From Nocardia albiluteola (GTDB lineage Bacteria; Actinomycetota; Actinomycetes; Mycobacteriales; Mycobacteriaceae): a DNA stretch of 64,000 nt. Under the pieces are notes generated by a model. It saw only the letters and a program-made list of their open reading frames with translations. It made no database searches and was not told the DNA's origin. The DNA is taken from contig NZ_JAHKNI010000011.1 in assembly GCF_018860155.1 (NCBI RefSeq), forward strand, positions 46,646-110,645, read 5' to 3'. The translations under genes were made by a program, and so were the position numbers. Positions 8,267-16,456 of this stretch are shown piece after piece. Numbering within the stretch: the stretch's first letter is position 1; each line of letters begins with the position of its first letter.

Positions 8267-9664
8267 ATGACGTCCATCCACGCCTTTCGCGACGACGCCC
8301 TCGGCGAACACGACGCGGTAGCCCTCGCCGAATTGATCCGCGCCGGAAAGGTGAGCCGCCAGGAGCTCGCCGCCGCGGCCATCGAGCGGGCCCGCCTGGT
8401 CGATCCCCAGCTCAACGCGGTCATCAGCCCGATCTATGACGCTCCCCGGTACGGCACCCGCCCCGGCGCCGCCCTCGATGGCGTGCCGACGTTCGTCAAG
8501 GACAACACCGACGTCGCGGGCCTGCCGACCGGCCACGGCAGCGAGGCGTTCCGTGCCCGCCCGGCCGCGAAGGACGGCGCGTACACCGAACACCTCCGTG
8601 GCACCGGCCTGACGCTGATCGGCAAATCGCGCCTGCCGGAGTTCGGTTTCAACGCCAGCACCGAGTACATGACCGAATCGCCGGCCCGCAACCCGTGGAA
8701 TCTCGATCATTCGATCGGCGCGTCGTCGGGCGGATCGGCCGCGCTCGTCGCCTCGGGTGTGGTCCCGATCGCGCACGCGAACGACGGCGGTGGCTCGATT
8801 CGCATCCCCGCGGCGTGCGGCGGACTCGTCGGGCTCAAGCCGAGCCGTGGCCGCCACATCGACGGGGAGCAGGTCAAACACCTTCCGCTGCACATAATTT
8901 CGGAGGGCGTGCTCACCCGCACCGTCCGCGATACCGCGGCATTCGTGGCCGCGGCCGAGGATCACTGGCGCAACCCGGCGCTGCCACCGATCGGACAGGT
9001 ACACGGCCCGGCGCGGCGCCGGCTGCGCGTGGGGCTCGTGCTGCGCAGCGTGACCGGCGCCGAGGTGGACGCGCCGACGCGTGCGGCCGTCGAACACACC
9101 GCGGCCCTGCTGGAAAAGGCCGGTCACCTCGTCGAGCCGATCGCGCTACCGGTCACCGAGCAGTTCGCGGCCGACTTCGTCCAATACTGGGCGCTGCTGG
9201 CCGATCTCGCGATCAGCACCGGGAAGCTGATCCTGGATCGGTCGTTCGACGCCGCCCGGGCCGACGGCCTGTCGCGCGGCCTGCGGGCCCATCACCGGCA
9301 GGCGCCGCACCGCACCCCGGGGGCGCTGCGGCGCTTGCGCCGCGTTCCGGCCGCGTACGCGCGGATGTTCGCGCGGCACGAAGTCGTTGTCTCGCCGGTA
9401 CTTTCGCATACGACTCCGCCGCTGGGCCATCTTTCGCCGACGGTCCCATTCCCCGAATTGATCGAGCGCCTCACGCACTATGTGGGTTACACGCCCCTGA
9501 ACAACATCGCGGGCACCCCTGCCATCTCCTTGCCGATGGGCCGGACCGACGACGGACTTCCGGTCGGCGTGCACATGTCCGCCGCATACGGCGACGAGCG
9601 CACCCTGATCGAACTGGCCTACCTGCTCGAGGCCGAAAACCCCTTCCCTCGAATCCAGGACTGA
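8267..9664 (+). CDS. Amidase (amidase-signature family)
   Basis: A 465-residue amidase-signature hydrolase. The Ser-cisSer-Lys triad is visible: Lys78 in FVKDNTDVAG, the cis-serine in the GASSGGSAALVASG glycine-rich segment and the nucleophile Ser177 in GGGSIRIPA. Enzymes of this family hydrolyse carboxylic amides to acid and ammonia. A TTG at 8258 is in frame, but the ATG at 8267 is preferred. The leader is short and only a weak GGGTTGG precedes it, so the message may be nearly leaderless. Transcription is divergent from the TetR gene. Natural substrate unknown. Confidence 0.88.
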   Translation: MTSIHAFRDDALGEHDAVALAELIRAGKVSRQELAAAAIERARLVDPQLNAVISPIYDAPRYGTRPGAALDGVPTFVKDNTDVAGLPTGHGSEAFRARPAAKDGAYTEHLRGTGLTLIGKSRLPEFGFNASTEYMTESPARNPWNLDHSIGASSGGSAALVASGVVPIAHANDGGGSIRIPAACGGLVGLKPSRGRHIDGEQVKHLPLHIISEGVLTRTVRDTAAFVAAAEDHWRNPALPPIGQVHGPARRRLRVGLVLRSVTGAEVDAPTRAAVEHTAALLEKAGHLVEPIALPVTEQFAADFVQYWALLADLAISTGKLILDRSFDAARADGLSRGLRAHHRQAPHRTPGALRRLRRVPAAYARMFARHEVVVSPVLSHTTPPLGHLSPTVPFPELIERLTHYVGYTPLNNIAGTPAISLPMGRTDDGLPVGVHMSAAYGDERTLIELAYLLEAENPFPRIQD

Positions 9665-9759
9665 ATTCCACACGGCGGGAGATTTCGCCGAATCCGCTGA
9701 CGCGCGGACTGGATTCCTGATGGCATGGACCCCGCACGCACGCATCACCGGAGGTCAGC

Positions 9760-10194
9760 ATGTTGTCGCTACAGGAGATATCGGACCGGATGGAGATCCA
9801 GGATCTGATGGTGCGATATTCGCATGCGGTGGACACCCGGCAGTGGGATCTACTGGACGAGGTGTTCACCGCCGATGCGTACATCGACTACACCGCGATG
9901 GGCGGCGCCGCGGGCGACCTGGCCTCCACCAAGAAATTCCTGGCCGACATGCTGCCGAATTTCCTGGCGTTCCAGCACCTGATCAGCAATTCCTCGATCG
10001 CCGTCGACGGCGACACCGCCACCGCGCGCACCATGTGCCACAACCCGATGCTCGTCGCGGACGCGCAGGGCAAGCAGAGCCTGATGCTGTGCGGGCTGTG
10101 GTACCTGGACACGTTCGTGCGCGTCGAGGGGCAGTGGCGAATCCAGCGGCGGGTCGAGGAGAAGGGGTACATGTTCGTGGCACCGTCCGCCTGA
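9760..10194 (+). CDS. SnoaL-like (NTF2-fold) polyketide cyclase/dehydratase-type protein
   Basis: A 144-residue protein with the SnoaL_4/NTF2-like pattern: an N-terminal helix (EIQDLMVRYSHAVDTRQWDLLDEVF), the FTADAYIDYTAMGG strand, and the closing strands LCGLWYLDTFVRVEGQWRIQRRV. The family includes small cyclases, dehydratases and binding proteins of cone-shaped alpha+beta fold. GGAGG lies six bases before the ATG. It is 95 bases downstream of the amidase on the same strand, so may be cotranscribed with it. The specific reaction cannot be assigned. Confidence 0.8.
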   Translation: MLSLQEISDRMEIQDLMVRYSHAVDTRQWDLLDEVFTADAYIDYTAMGGAAGDLASTKKFLADMLPNFLAFQHLISNSSIAVDGDTATARTMCHNPMLVADAQGKQSLMLCGLWYLDTFVRVEGQWRIQRRVEEKGYMFVAPSA

Positions 10195-10292
10195 GCGGCG
10201 CGGATACCGCCGGCCAAGCGCCGGACCAGATCTAGAACCCGCTACAGTTCCGCGGTGGGTTTCGCTAGCTTCTTCCGGCTCGGATCGGCCGC

Positions 10293-11507
10293 GTGATCGC
10301 CGATTTCCTCCAGCACTGGATGCTCTACTGCTCTATACCGGTCGTGGCGGCGCTCATCGGCTGGACCACCAAGCTAGTTGCGGTGGAGATGCTGTGCCGC
10401 CCGCTCGAGTTCGTCGGCATCCGGCCCTGGTTCGGCTGGCAGGGAGTGATCCCGAAGGCGGCGCCGCGGATGGCGACGATCGCGGTCGACCTGATGTTCT
10501 CCCGGCTGATCGACCCGCAGGAACTGCTGGGCCGCGTCGACGTCGCCGAACTCACCACCACCCTGCGCGAACCCCTGGACAACGCCATCGCGCGCATGGT
10601 GAATCAGCTGATGATGCGCTACGAACCGCGGATCTGGGTGACCATGCCGCAGGTCGCGCGCACGGCCATGATCGCCCGCGTGCAGCGGGACGTGCCCGAG
10701 CTGATCGAGGACATCGTCACCGACCTGCGCCTGAACCTCGACCAGGTGATGGATCTGCGGTCCATCGCCATCGACACCCTGGTCAACGACAAGGCGCTGC
10801 TGGTGAAGATGGTGCGTCACGTGGGGCATCACGAGCTGCGCTTCATCGTGCGCTCGGGGCTGCTGTTCGGCACGGTGCTGGGCTTCGTGCAGATGTTCAC
10901 CTGGGCATTCACCCACTCCCCCATGCTGATGCCGCTGTTCGGCGGCCTCACCGGCCTGTCCACGGACTGGCTGGCGCTGCAGATGATCTTCCGTCCGGTC
11001 GACCGGCGCCGAGTGCTGGGCATCGTGCCGTGGCAGGGCCTGTTCCACCGGCGCCGCGAACAGGTCTGCAACGACTACGCCGACCTGATCGCCACCGAAA
11101 TCCTCACCCCGGCAAAGATGCTCGAGGCCGTCCTGAACGGCCATCGCGCGGACCGCCTCACCTCCATCCTCTCCAGAAGGATCGGCGAATTCATCGATGC
11201 CCAGTCCGCACCCGCGCGACCGCTGGTGACCCTGGTCGCCGGCGACAGCATCACCGCCCTCAAACGCGACATGGCGCCGGAGATGATCGCCTACATCCGC
11301 AGCGCCGCAGCCGGATTCGAGGAGCACGCCATGCGCACCCTCGATCTGCGCACCCTTGTCGTGGAGAAGACCCGCCTGATGACCGACAACGAGTACGAGG
11401 GCCTGCTGCGCCCGGCCTTCAAACAGGACGAGTGGAAGCTGGTGGCAATCGGCGGCATCCTGGGCTTCCTGGTCGGCGAACTACAGGTCCACCTGCTGCT
11501 GAACTGA
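10293..11507 (+). CDS. DUF445 family membrane protein
   Basis: A 404-residue protein with membrane segments at the N-terminus (about residues 10-30), in the middle (about 190-225) and at the extreme C-terminus (AIGGILGFLVGELQVHLLL). The paired motifs WTTKLVAVEMLCRPLEFVGIRP near the start and STDWLALQMIFRPVDRRRVLG in the middle are the hallmark internal repeat of DUF445. Function of the family is unknown. It starts at a GTG. The last ~160 bases of this gene recur, in damaged form, at 13033-13193 beyond the pentapeptide-repeat gene, which suggests an insertion or duplication at this 3' end. Confidence 0.85.
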   Translation: MIADFLQHWMLYCSIPVVAALIGWTTKLVAVEMLCRPLEFVGIRPWFGWQGVIPKAAPRMATIAVDLMFSRLIDPQELLGRVDVAELTTTLREPLDNAIARMVNQLMMRYEPRIWVTMPQVARTAMIARVQRDVPELIEDIVTDLRLNLDQVMDLRSIAIDTLVNDKALLVKMVRHVGHHELRFIVRSGLLFGTVLGFVQMFTWAFTHSPMLMPLFGGLTGLSTDWLALQMIFRPVDRRRVLGIVPWQGLFHRRREQVCNDYADLIATEILTPAKMLEAVLNGHRADRLTSILSRRIGEFIDAQSAPARPLVTLVAGDSITALKRDMAPEMIAYIRSAAAGFEEHAMRTLDLRTLVVEKTRLMTDNEYEGLLRPAFKQDEWKLVAIGGILGFLVGELQVHLLLN

Positions 11508-11802
11508 CAGCTCATACCACCGGTTGCGACCGTCCCCGGGCAATTCTGTCGCCACCCCGCACTACCGGTGCCGCTGGCCGGAAGATGTAGCGGAAGAACG
11601 GATTCCACCTCAAGCCGACCATAGCCTTGTGTAGGGAGGCCGTGGTGATACCGGCGCACCGGAGGTGGGCGTGTTCTCAACGCCTGTGACGCGGTTTGCA
11701 GGGCGAGATGCGCTGTGGCGCACAACATCCGTGTGTTGGTCGCCGCTCGGCCGGAGATGAAGTGGTCTCCGTGAATCCAGGAGCGCAGGTAGGGTTCAGC
11801 CA
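11508..11802. other. Intergenic region, 295 bases
   Basis: The stretch between the DUF445 stop and the pentapeptide-repeat gene has no recognisable gene. An open minus-strand frame crosses it, but it continues as antisense into the next gene and resembles no family I know. The base composition is less GC-biased than the surroundings, which suits foreign or degenerate DNA. Confidence 0.45.
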
Positions 11803-12966
11803 ATGAGTGGGCGTTCGTGGCTGAGGTCGCCGCTGAGTTTGACCTTGGGTCTGTCAGTGTCGTTGTTGGTCGTGGTAAGCGGCTTGTTGCTCGCCGATTC
11901 CACCACGAGCCACTCCGACGCACTGCGTACCGGTGGACTGGCAGCAGGTTCGGTCATCGCGTTGTACGCCTTATGGTTGAACGACCGACGCCGAAGGGTG
12001 GAGGAGGATCGACAGCGTACTGAGCGCGAGCGGTACAATTTGGAGTTGCTGCGGGCTGAGCGTGACCGGGACCGGGTAACAGACGAACGCTTCGCAAAAT
12101 CGGTGGAGCTTCTCGGATCCGATGCCGATCAAGTGCGGGTCGGCGCGCTGCATGCGCTCGCTGGTGTTTCGCGTGGTCGACGAGATTACACGCAGACAGT
12201 GCTGGACGTGATCTGTTCCTATCTGCGTCGTCCATTCGACCATCCGGAATATCTCCGGGAGCATGCGGCTGGCGAGAAACCCGACGCCGTACCGGACCGA
12301 GCAGAAGCCGAGCGGGAACTTCAAGTTCGGCTGACCGCCCAACGACTCGTCGCGCAACTGCTACCGCCGGCGAGTTCTCCCGGTCCCAGCTATGACCTCG
12401 ACCTCACGGGCGCTTGCGTTGCGCACTTCGATCTGTCGGGCCGCAAGGTTGGTTCGCTCACCATGAGGAATGCTACGTTCCACGACGACACGGATCTCGG
12501 CGGCTGCGTGACAACCGGACCTGCGCAGTTCACAGCGGCGACTGTCGGAGACGGCCGATTTCGGTGCCGCGACACCGTCTTTCATGATCGCGTCTGGTTC
12601 AATGAAATGCGGTTCGGCGGGCTGGCCGACTTCGCGGGTACTCGCTTCATGGGGGAGACCACGTTCAAGCAGGCGGTGTTCGAAAGCGACGCGGACTTCC
12701 AGGAAGTGGTTTTCGAGGGGCCGCTGGACCTCTTCCGTGTTCGCTTCGAGGGACATTTGGATATGCGCTTCGCCGCAGTACCTCCGACGGTGGCCTTCTA
12801 CAACACCCAAGTGAATCCACAGCGGGAGATCCAGCTGCCACCAGGATGGGAGCCGGTGCGCCGTGACGGTTTGGTCCGTTTGTCCGTAGTCGCAGACGCA
12901 CGGCAGTGGGATGGCGTCACAACGGAAGCGTCTGCAGTGAAGGCGCCTTCGAAGGAGTCATCGTGA
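11803..12966 (+). CDS. Membrane-anchored pentapeptide-repeat protein
   Basis: A 387-residue protein. Two hydrophobic segments lie at about residues 10-32 and 44-60, then a charged RRRVEEDRQRTERERYNLELLRAERDRDR helix (likely coiled coil, split here only by description), a HEAT-like segment FAKSVELLGSDADQVRVGAL, and in residues ~200-320 a run of degenerate A(D/N)LXX/AXFXX pentapeptide repeats such as ATFHDDTDLGG and ARFxG-type units. Such proteins are common in mycolic actinobacteria; function is unknown. Codon use is visibly less GC3-rich than the neighbours. The gene is bracketed by two copies of the DUF445 3' end, which hints at arrival as a module. Confidence 0.75.
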   Translation: MSGRSWLRSPLSLTLGLSVSLLVVVSGLLLADSTTSHSDALRTGGLAAGSVIALYALWLNDRRRRVEEDRQRTERERYNLELLRAERDRDRVTDERFAKSVELLGSDADQVRVGALHALAGVSRGRRDYTQTVLDVICSYLRRPFDHPEYLREHAAGEKPDAVPDRAEAERELQVRLTAQRLVAQLLPPASSPGPSYDLDLTGACVAHFDLSGRKVGSLTMRNATFHDDTDLGGCVTTGPAQFTAATVGDGRFRCRDTVFHDRVWFNEMRFGGLADFAGTRFMGETTFKQAVFESDADFQEVVFEGPLDLFRVRFEGHLDMRFAAVPPTVAFYNTQVNPQREIQLPPGWEPVRRDGLVRLSVVADARQWDGVTTEASAVKAPSKESS

Positions 12967-13032
12967 CCACCCGCCGACGATGGGAGTCTGATCGATGGAG
13001 TATCAGCGGGCGTCACCCAGCCTTTCGGGGAC

Positions 13033-13193
13033 GCGCGCCCTCGACCTGCGCAACCTGGGCGCGGCAAAGACCTGCCTGATGACCGACAACGAATACCAAG
13101 CGCTTCAAACAGGACGAGTGGAAGCTGGTGGCGATCGGCGGCATCCTGGGCTTCCTGGTCGGCGAACTACAGGTCCACCTGCTGCTGAGCTGA
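13033..13193 (+). pseudogene. Duplicated, broken 3' end of the DUF445 gene
   Basis: This stretch repeats the last part of the DUF445 gene. Bases 13103-13193 match 11417-11507 at 89 of 91 positions, including the stop codon. The part before that (13033-13100) is more diverged, and a short deletion around 13100 removes part of the reading frame, so the two halves are no longer in one frame. It cannot encode a working protein. The intact and broken copies are direct repeats 1686 bases apart, with the pentapeptide-repeat gene between them. Confidence 0.88.
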
Positions 13194-13219
13194 CCAGCGC
13201 GGGAAACAACGAAGGGTGA

Positions 13220-13667
13220 TCAACGGGAGTGCATTGTGAACTGCACTGTGTACTCCACCGATCCTGGGGACGTCACGTCCCCGTTGGTCGCGGTGAAGTC
13301 GCAGCGGGCGTACAGCCGGTACAGGGTGTCGAGTTGAAGACCGGTCACGACGGAATGCCACCAATAGTCCGCTGGCACTTCGGGGCGCAGGTCGTGGTAC
13401 CCGCGCTTCCCGGACGTACGGCGACAGACGCAATGACCAAATCAATCGATTTCCGCCGTCGGGATTCTGGAATGCGTAGATCGCGTCGCCGGTGAATGTG
13501 CCGTGCGGACCGGCGTACTGGTACCGGGTGTCGTTGGGGTGGAAGTCGTAATGTCCCGGGCTCGATCCCGGTGAGGCGGTCGCCGGAACATACACAACGA
13601 GCACCGCGACTACCGCCGCGACGGCTGCGGCTATCCGTCGTGTTTGCGCACCGATATAGCCCTGCAT
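13220..13667 (-). pseudogene. Secreted protein gene interrupted by a frameshift
   Basis: The first part, starting at the ATG at 13667 with AGGGGG upstream, encodes a signal peptide (basic start, hydrophobic AAAVAAVVAVLVVYVPATA, then ASPG) and a mature start running to about AIYAFQNPDGG. After about 13440 the coding signal moves to another frame, which reads HDLRPEVPADYWWHSV, then LDTLYRLYARCDF, and ends at a TGA at 13220-13222. A single indel in the 13420-13450 region would restore one protein of about 148 residues. The original frame runs on past 13220 as out-of-frame sequence. It could be a real pseudogene or a sequencing error. Its start overlaps the cold-shock-like gene. Confidence 0.65.
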
Positions 13668-13846
13668 GTGTATTCCCCCTGCGGTACGCTCTCGATCTCT
13701 ACGTCCACCCGATCGCCCTCATGCAACGAGAGCGGATCCCCCTCGACGGTGGACAGGTGAAACCACGCCGGCGGCGCGTCCGACCGGGTGAGGACGCCGG
13801 TTCCGTTCCGGATGTTCCACCGGTAGACAGTTGCCAGCTCCGACAC
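13631..13846 (-). CDS. Cold-shock-domain-like small protein
   Basis: A 71-residue protein with the order of strands of a cold-shock (OB) domain: TVYRWNIRNGTGVLTRSD, then AWFHLSTVEGDPLSLHEGDRVDVEIE. The usual aromatic RNP1 motif (KGFGFI) is degenerate, so nucleic-acid binding is not certain. It starts at GTG behind GAGAGGGG. Its 3' end overlaps the start of the frameshifted secreted-protein gene by 37 bases, so the two were probably cotranscribed. Function unknown. Confidence 0.7.
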   Translation of the reverse strand: MSELATVYRWNIRNGTGVLTRSDAPPAWFHLSTVEGDPLSLHEGDRVDVEIESVPQGEYTCRAISVRKHDG

Positions 13847-14063
13847 GCGTTCCCCTCTCGAGTGTTCCGAACCTTCTATGATCGCATCGAACCACCGGAG
13901 ATGGCGACAGACTTGGAGCTCAGGTTCAGTCTCGATCCACCCGAAGTCGAATGGACCGCAATACAGGTGATCCTGGTCGCGGCAAGTGATGCACGCCGGG
14001 GCTCACAGGGAGTGCACAGGGGCGACAAAGCTGGGAACCACGGAAGGTCCGCAGGCTGGGGGT

Positions 14064-16100
14064 GTGACCTCGACATTGCTGGAAACTGTGGTGGACGTGC
14101 GTGCGCCTGCGGAGCCCTCGGCGGGGCATCCGCGGTGGGTGCGCCGGGTGACGCTGGCGGCGCTGTTGGCGGCGACGGCGGTGTTGTATCTCTGGGATCT
14201 GGGGGCCAGCGGGTGGGCCAATCAGTTCTATGCCGCAGCCGTGCAGGCCGGGTCGGCGAGCTGGAAGGCGATGCTGTTCGGATCCAGTGATGCGGCCAAT
14301 GCGATCACCGTGGACAAAACTCCGGGGGCGCTGTGGGTGATGGATATCTCGGCGCGGCTGTTCGGGTTCAATGCGTGGAGTCTGCTCGTTCCGCAGGCGC
14401 TGGAGGGGGTGGCGGCGGTCGCGGTGCTGTATGCCTCGGTACGCAGGGTGAGCGGGCACTGGGCGGGGATTGCGGCCGGGGCGGCGCTGGCGCTGACTCC
14501 GGTGGGGGCGTTGATGTTCCGCTACAACAATCCGGATGCGCTGCTGGTGCTGCTGCTCACCGTCGCGGCGTACTGCATGCTGCATGCGGTCGAAAAGGAT
14601 TCTGCCGCATGGTGGTTGCCGCTCGCAGGCGTTTTCGTCGGGCTGGGGTTCCTGGCCAAGATGATGCAGGCGTTCGTCGTGCTGCCCGCCCTCGTCGTGG
14701 TGTATCTGATTGCGGCGCAGCGGCCCTGGCGGCAGCGGCTACTGCAGACGATGGCCGCGGCGGTGGCGATGGTGGTGTCGGCGGGCTGGTATCTGGCGCT
14801 GGTCGCCCTGTGGCCCGCGGGTTCGCGGCCCTATATCGGCGGCTCGCAGCACAACAGCGTGCTCGAACTGGCGCTGGGCTACAACGGCGTCGGGCGGTTG
14901 ACCGGCAATGAGACCGGCGGCCTGGGCAATACGAACTTCGATGTCGGCTGGAACCGGCTGTTCAGCGATCAGATGGGCGGCCAGATCGCGTGGCTGCTCC
15001 CGGCGGCGCTGCTCCTGGGCGCGGCCGGGCTGTGGGTGACCAGGCGGGCACCGCGCACGGACCGGACCCGGGCCGCGCTGCTGGTGTGGCTGGGCTGGCT
15101 GCTGGTCACCGGCGGCGTGTTCAGCTTCGCGAACGGAATTCTGCATCCCTACTACACGGTAGCGCTGGCGCCCGCGATCGTCGGCTCAGCGGGGGTCGGC
15201 GGCGCGCTGATGTGGCGGTCTCGCAGCGATATTCGCTCCCGGATCGTGCTGGCGGGGTCGCTGGCGGTGACCGCTGCGCTGGCCTCGGTGCTGCTGCGCC
15301 GCACCTCCGACTGGCTGCCGTGGCTGGCGCCGGTGATCGCCGTGGCCGCCGTGCTCGGATGCGTCCTGTTGCTCGTGGCCGATCGGCTGCCGAAGGCGAT
15401 GGCGACAGTCGCGCTGCTGCTGGCGGTTACCACCGGATTGGCCGCGTCCGCCGCGTATTCGATTGCGACCGTGGGGACCACGCACAGCGGTGCGATGCCG
15501 TCGGCGGGTCCGGACGGTGCGGGCTGGCCCGGCGGTCACGGCGGCCGGGGTGGCTGGCACGGCGGGGCCGGAAATCCGGTGCGGGGCAATGGGAATGCGG
15601 CGGCCTTCGGAGGTGCTGCGGGCTCGGGCAAGGCCCGCGGCGGCTCGACGAACAGCGGTACCGCGGCAGGCTCGACGACGGGCGGCACCACACCGGGTGG
15701 TGCCCACGGCGGCCCGGGAGGCATGTTCGGCAGCTCCACCCCGAGCGCGAACGTCGTTGCGGCGCTGAAGAAGAACGCGAGCGGCTACACCTGGGTGGCC
15801 GCCACCACGGGCTCCGACAACGCGGCCGGATACCAGTTGGCCACCGGCGATCCGGTCATGGCCATCGGCGGCTACAACGGCACCGACCCGGCCCCCACGC
15901 TGCAGCAGTTCGAAACCTCTGTGGCGCAACACAAGATCCACTACTACATCGCGGCCGCGATGATGCGCGGCATGCGCGGCGGCGCCTCGTCCGGCGGCAG
16001 TCAGGCGTCCGACGAGATCGCCGCCTGGGTCAAGGCTCATTTCACCCCGCAGACGATCGACGGCACCACGGTCTACGACCTGACCGCCCCGCTCTCCTGA
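14064..16100 (+). CDS. GT39 (ArnT/PMT-like) membrane glycosyltransferase, copy 1
   Basis: A ~678-residue integral membrane protein. It has a first transmembrane segment, the extracytoplasmic loop ANQFYAAAVQAGSASWKAMLFG with the ITVDKTPGALWVM motif (the DKPP-type element typical of these enzymes), then about ten further membrane helices up to residue ~480. A Gly/Ser-rich low-complexity linker (about 500-570) follows, and then a soluble domain (YTWVAATTGSDNAAGYQLATGDPVMAIGGYNGTDP split). Family members move sugars from polyprenyl-phosphate carriers to lipids, glycans or proteins outside the membrane. The GTG at 14064 was chosen because the frame upstream looks non-coding. It is a paralogue of 16457-18535. 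Confidence 0.8.
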   Translation: MTSTLLETVVDVRAPAEPSAGHPRWVRRVTLAALLAATAVLYLWDLGASGWANQFYAAAVQAGSASWKAMLFGSSDAANAITVDKTPGALWVMDISARLFGFNAWSLLVPQALEGVAAVAVLYASVRRVSGHWAGIAAGAALALTPVGALMFRYNNPDALLVLLLTVAAYCMLHAVEKDSAAWWLPLAGVFVGLGFLAKMMQAFVVLPALVVVYLIAAQRPWRQRLLQTMAAAVAMVVSAGWYLALVALWPAGSRPYIGGSQHNSVLELALGYNGVGRLTGNETGGLGNTNFDVGWNRLFSDQMGGQIAWLLPAALLLGAAGLWVTRRAPRTDRTRAALLVWLGWLLVTGGVFSFANGILHPYYTVALAPAIVGSAGVGGALMWRSRSDIRSRIVLAGSLAVTAALASVLLRRTSDWLPWLAPVIAVAAVLGCVLLLVADRLPKAMATVALLLAVTTGLAASAAYSIATVGTTHSGAMPSAGPDGAGWPGGHGGRGGWHGGAGNPVRGNGNAAAFGGAAGSGKARGGSTNSGTAAGSTTGGTTPGGAHGGPGGMFGSSTPSANVVAALKKNASGYTWVAATTGSDNAAGYQLATGDPVMAIGGYNGTDPAPTLQQFETSVAQHKIHYYIAAAMMRGMRGGASSGGSQASDEIAAWVKAHFTPQTIDGTTVYDLTAPLS

Positions 16101-16112
16101 CCCCGACAATGA

Positions 16113-16147
16113 CGAAACCCCCGTCCAGGATCCGGACGGGGGTTTCG
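16113..16147. terminator. Bidirectional hairpin terminator
   Basis: Perfect 14-base arms CGAAACCCCCGTCC and GGACGGGGGTTTCG with a 7-base loop lie 13 bases after the glycosyltransferase stop. They also lie just beyond the 3' end of the minus-strand tRNA gene, so the hairpin can stop transcription from both sides. T/A runs are short (GTTTC/GAAAC). Confidence 0.85.
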
Positions 16148-16155
16148 CGCGATTG

Positions 16156-16228
16156 AGCGGATGACGGGATTCGAACCCGCGACCCTCACCTTGGCAAGGT
16201 GATGCGCTACCAGCTGCGCTACATCCGC
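16156..16228 (-). tRNA. tRNA-Gly (anticodon GCC)
   Basis: A 73-base cloverleaf on the minus strand. The acceptor stem is GCGGATG/CATCCGC with a T discriminator, the anticodon arm is TCACC-TTGCCAA-GGTGA giving anticodon GCC, and the T arm carries GGTTCGAATCC. CCA is not encoded. It reads glycine GGC and GGU codons. It lies between two paralogous glycosyltransferase genes on the other strand. Confidence 0.96.
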
Positions 16229-16456
16229 ATGTCGCGTTCCCGCGACGAGAAGAAACGATAGCCCACCGGGCGGGAAAATATCGAATCGCCAGGTTAATGG
16301 GGGATGTCGCGCCCGGCGGCTGTTTCCCGCGCACGCCCGCAAACAGCCCACAGGACCCGGAAATGTGATCTCCGTCCTCACAGGGGCCGCACAGGACGGA
16401 CCAATTCTCAGCCCATTGCGGCGGCCGATGCTCGTGGTAACAACGAGAGGACCACC

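Noticed and set aside
11291..11923. 210-codon minus-strand frame across the DUF445 end and next gene
   Set aside because: Possible transposase remnant was considered because of the insertion signs, but no transposase motif or terminal repeats were found.
16304..16456. Upstream extension of glycosyltransferase copy 2
   Set aside because: The frame is open, but the ATG at 16457 has a good ribosome-binding site and the extension overlaps no conserved domain.
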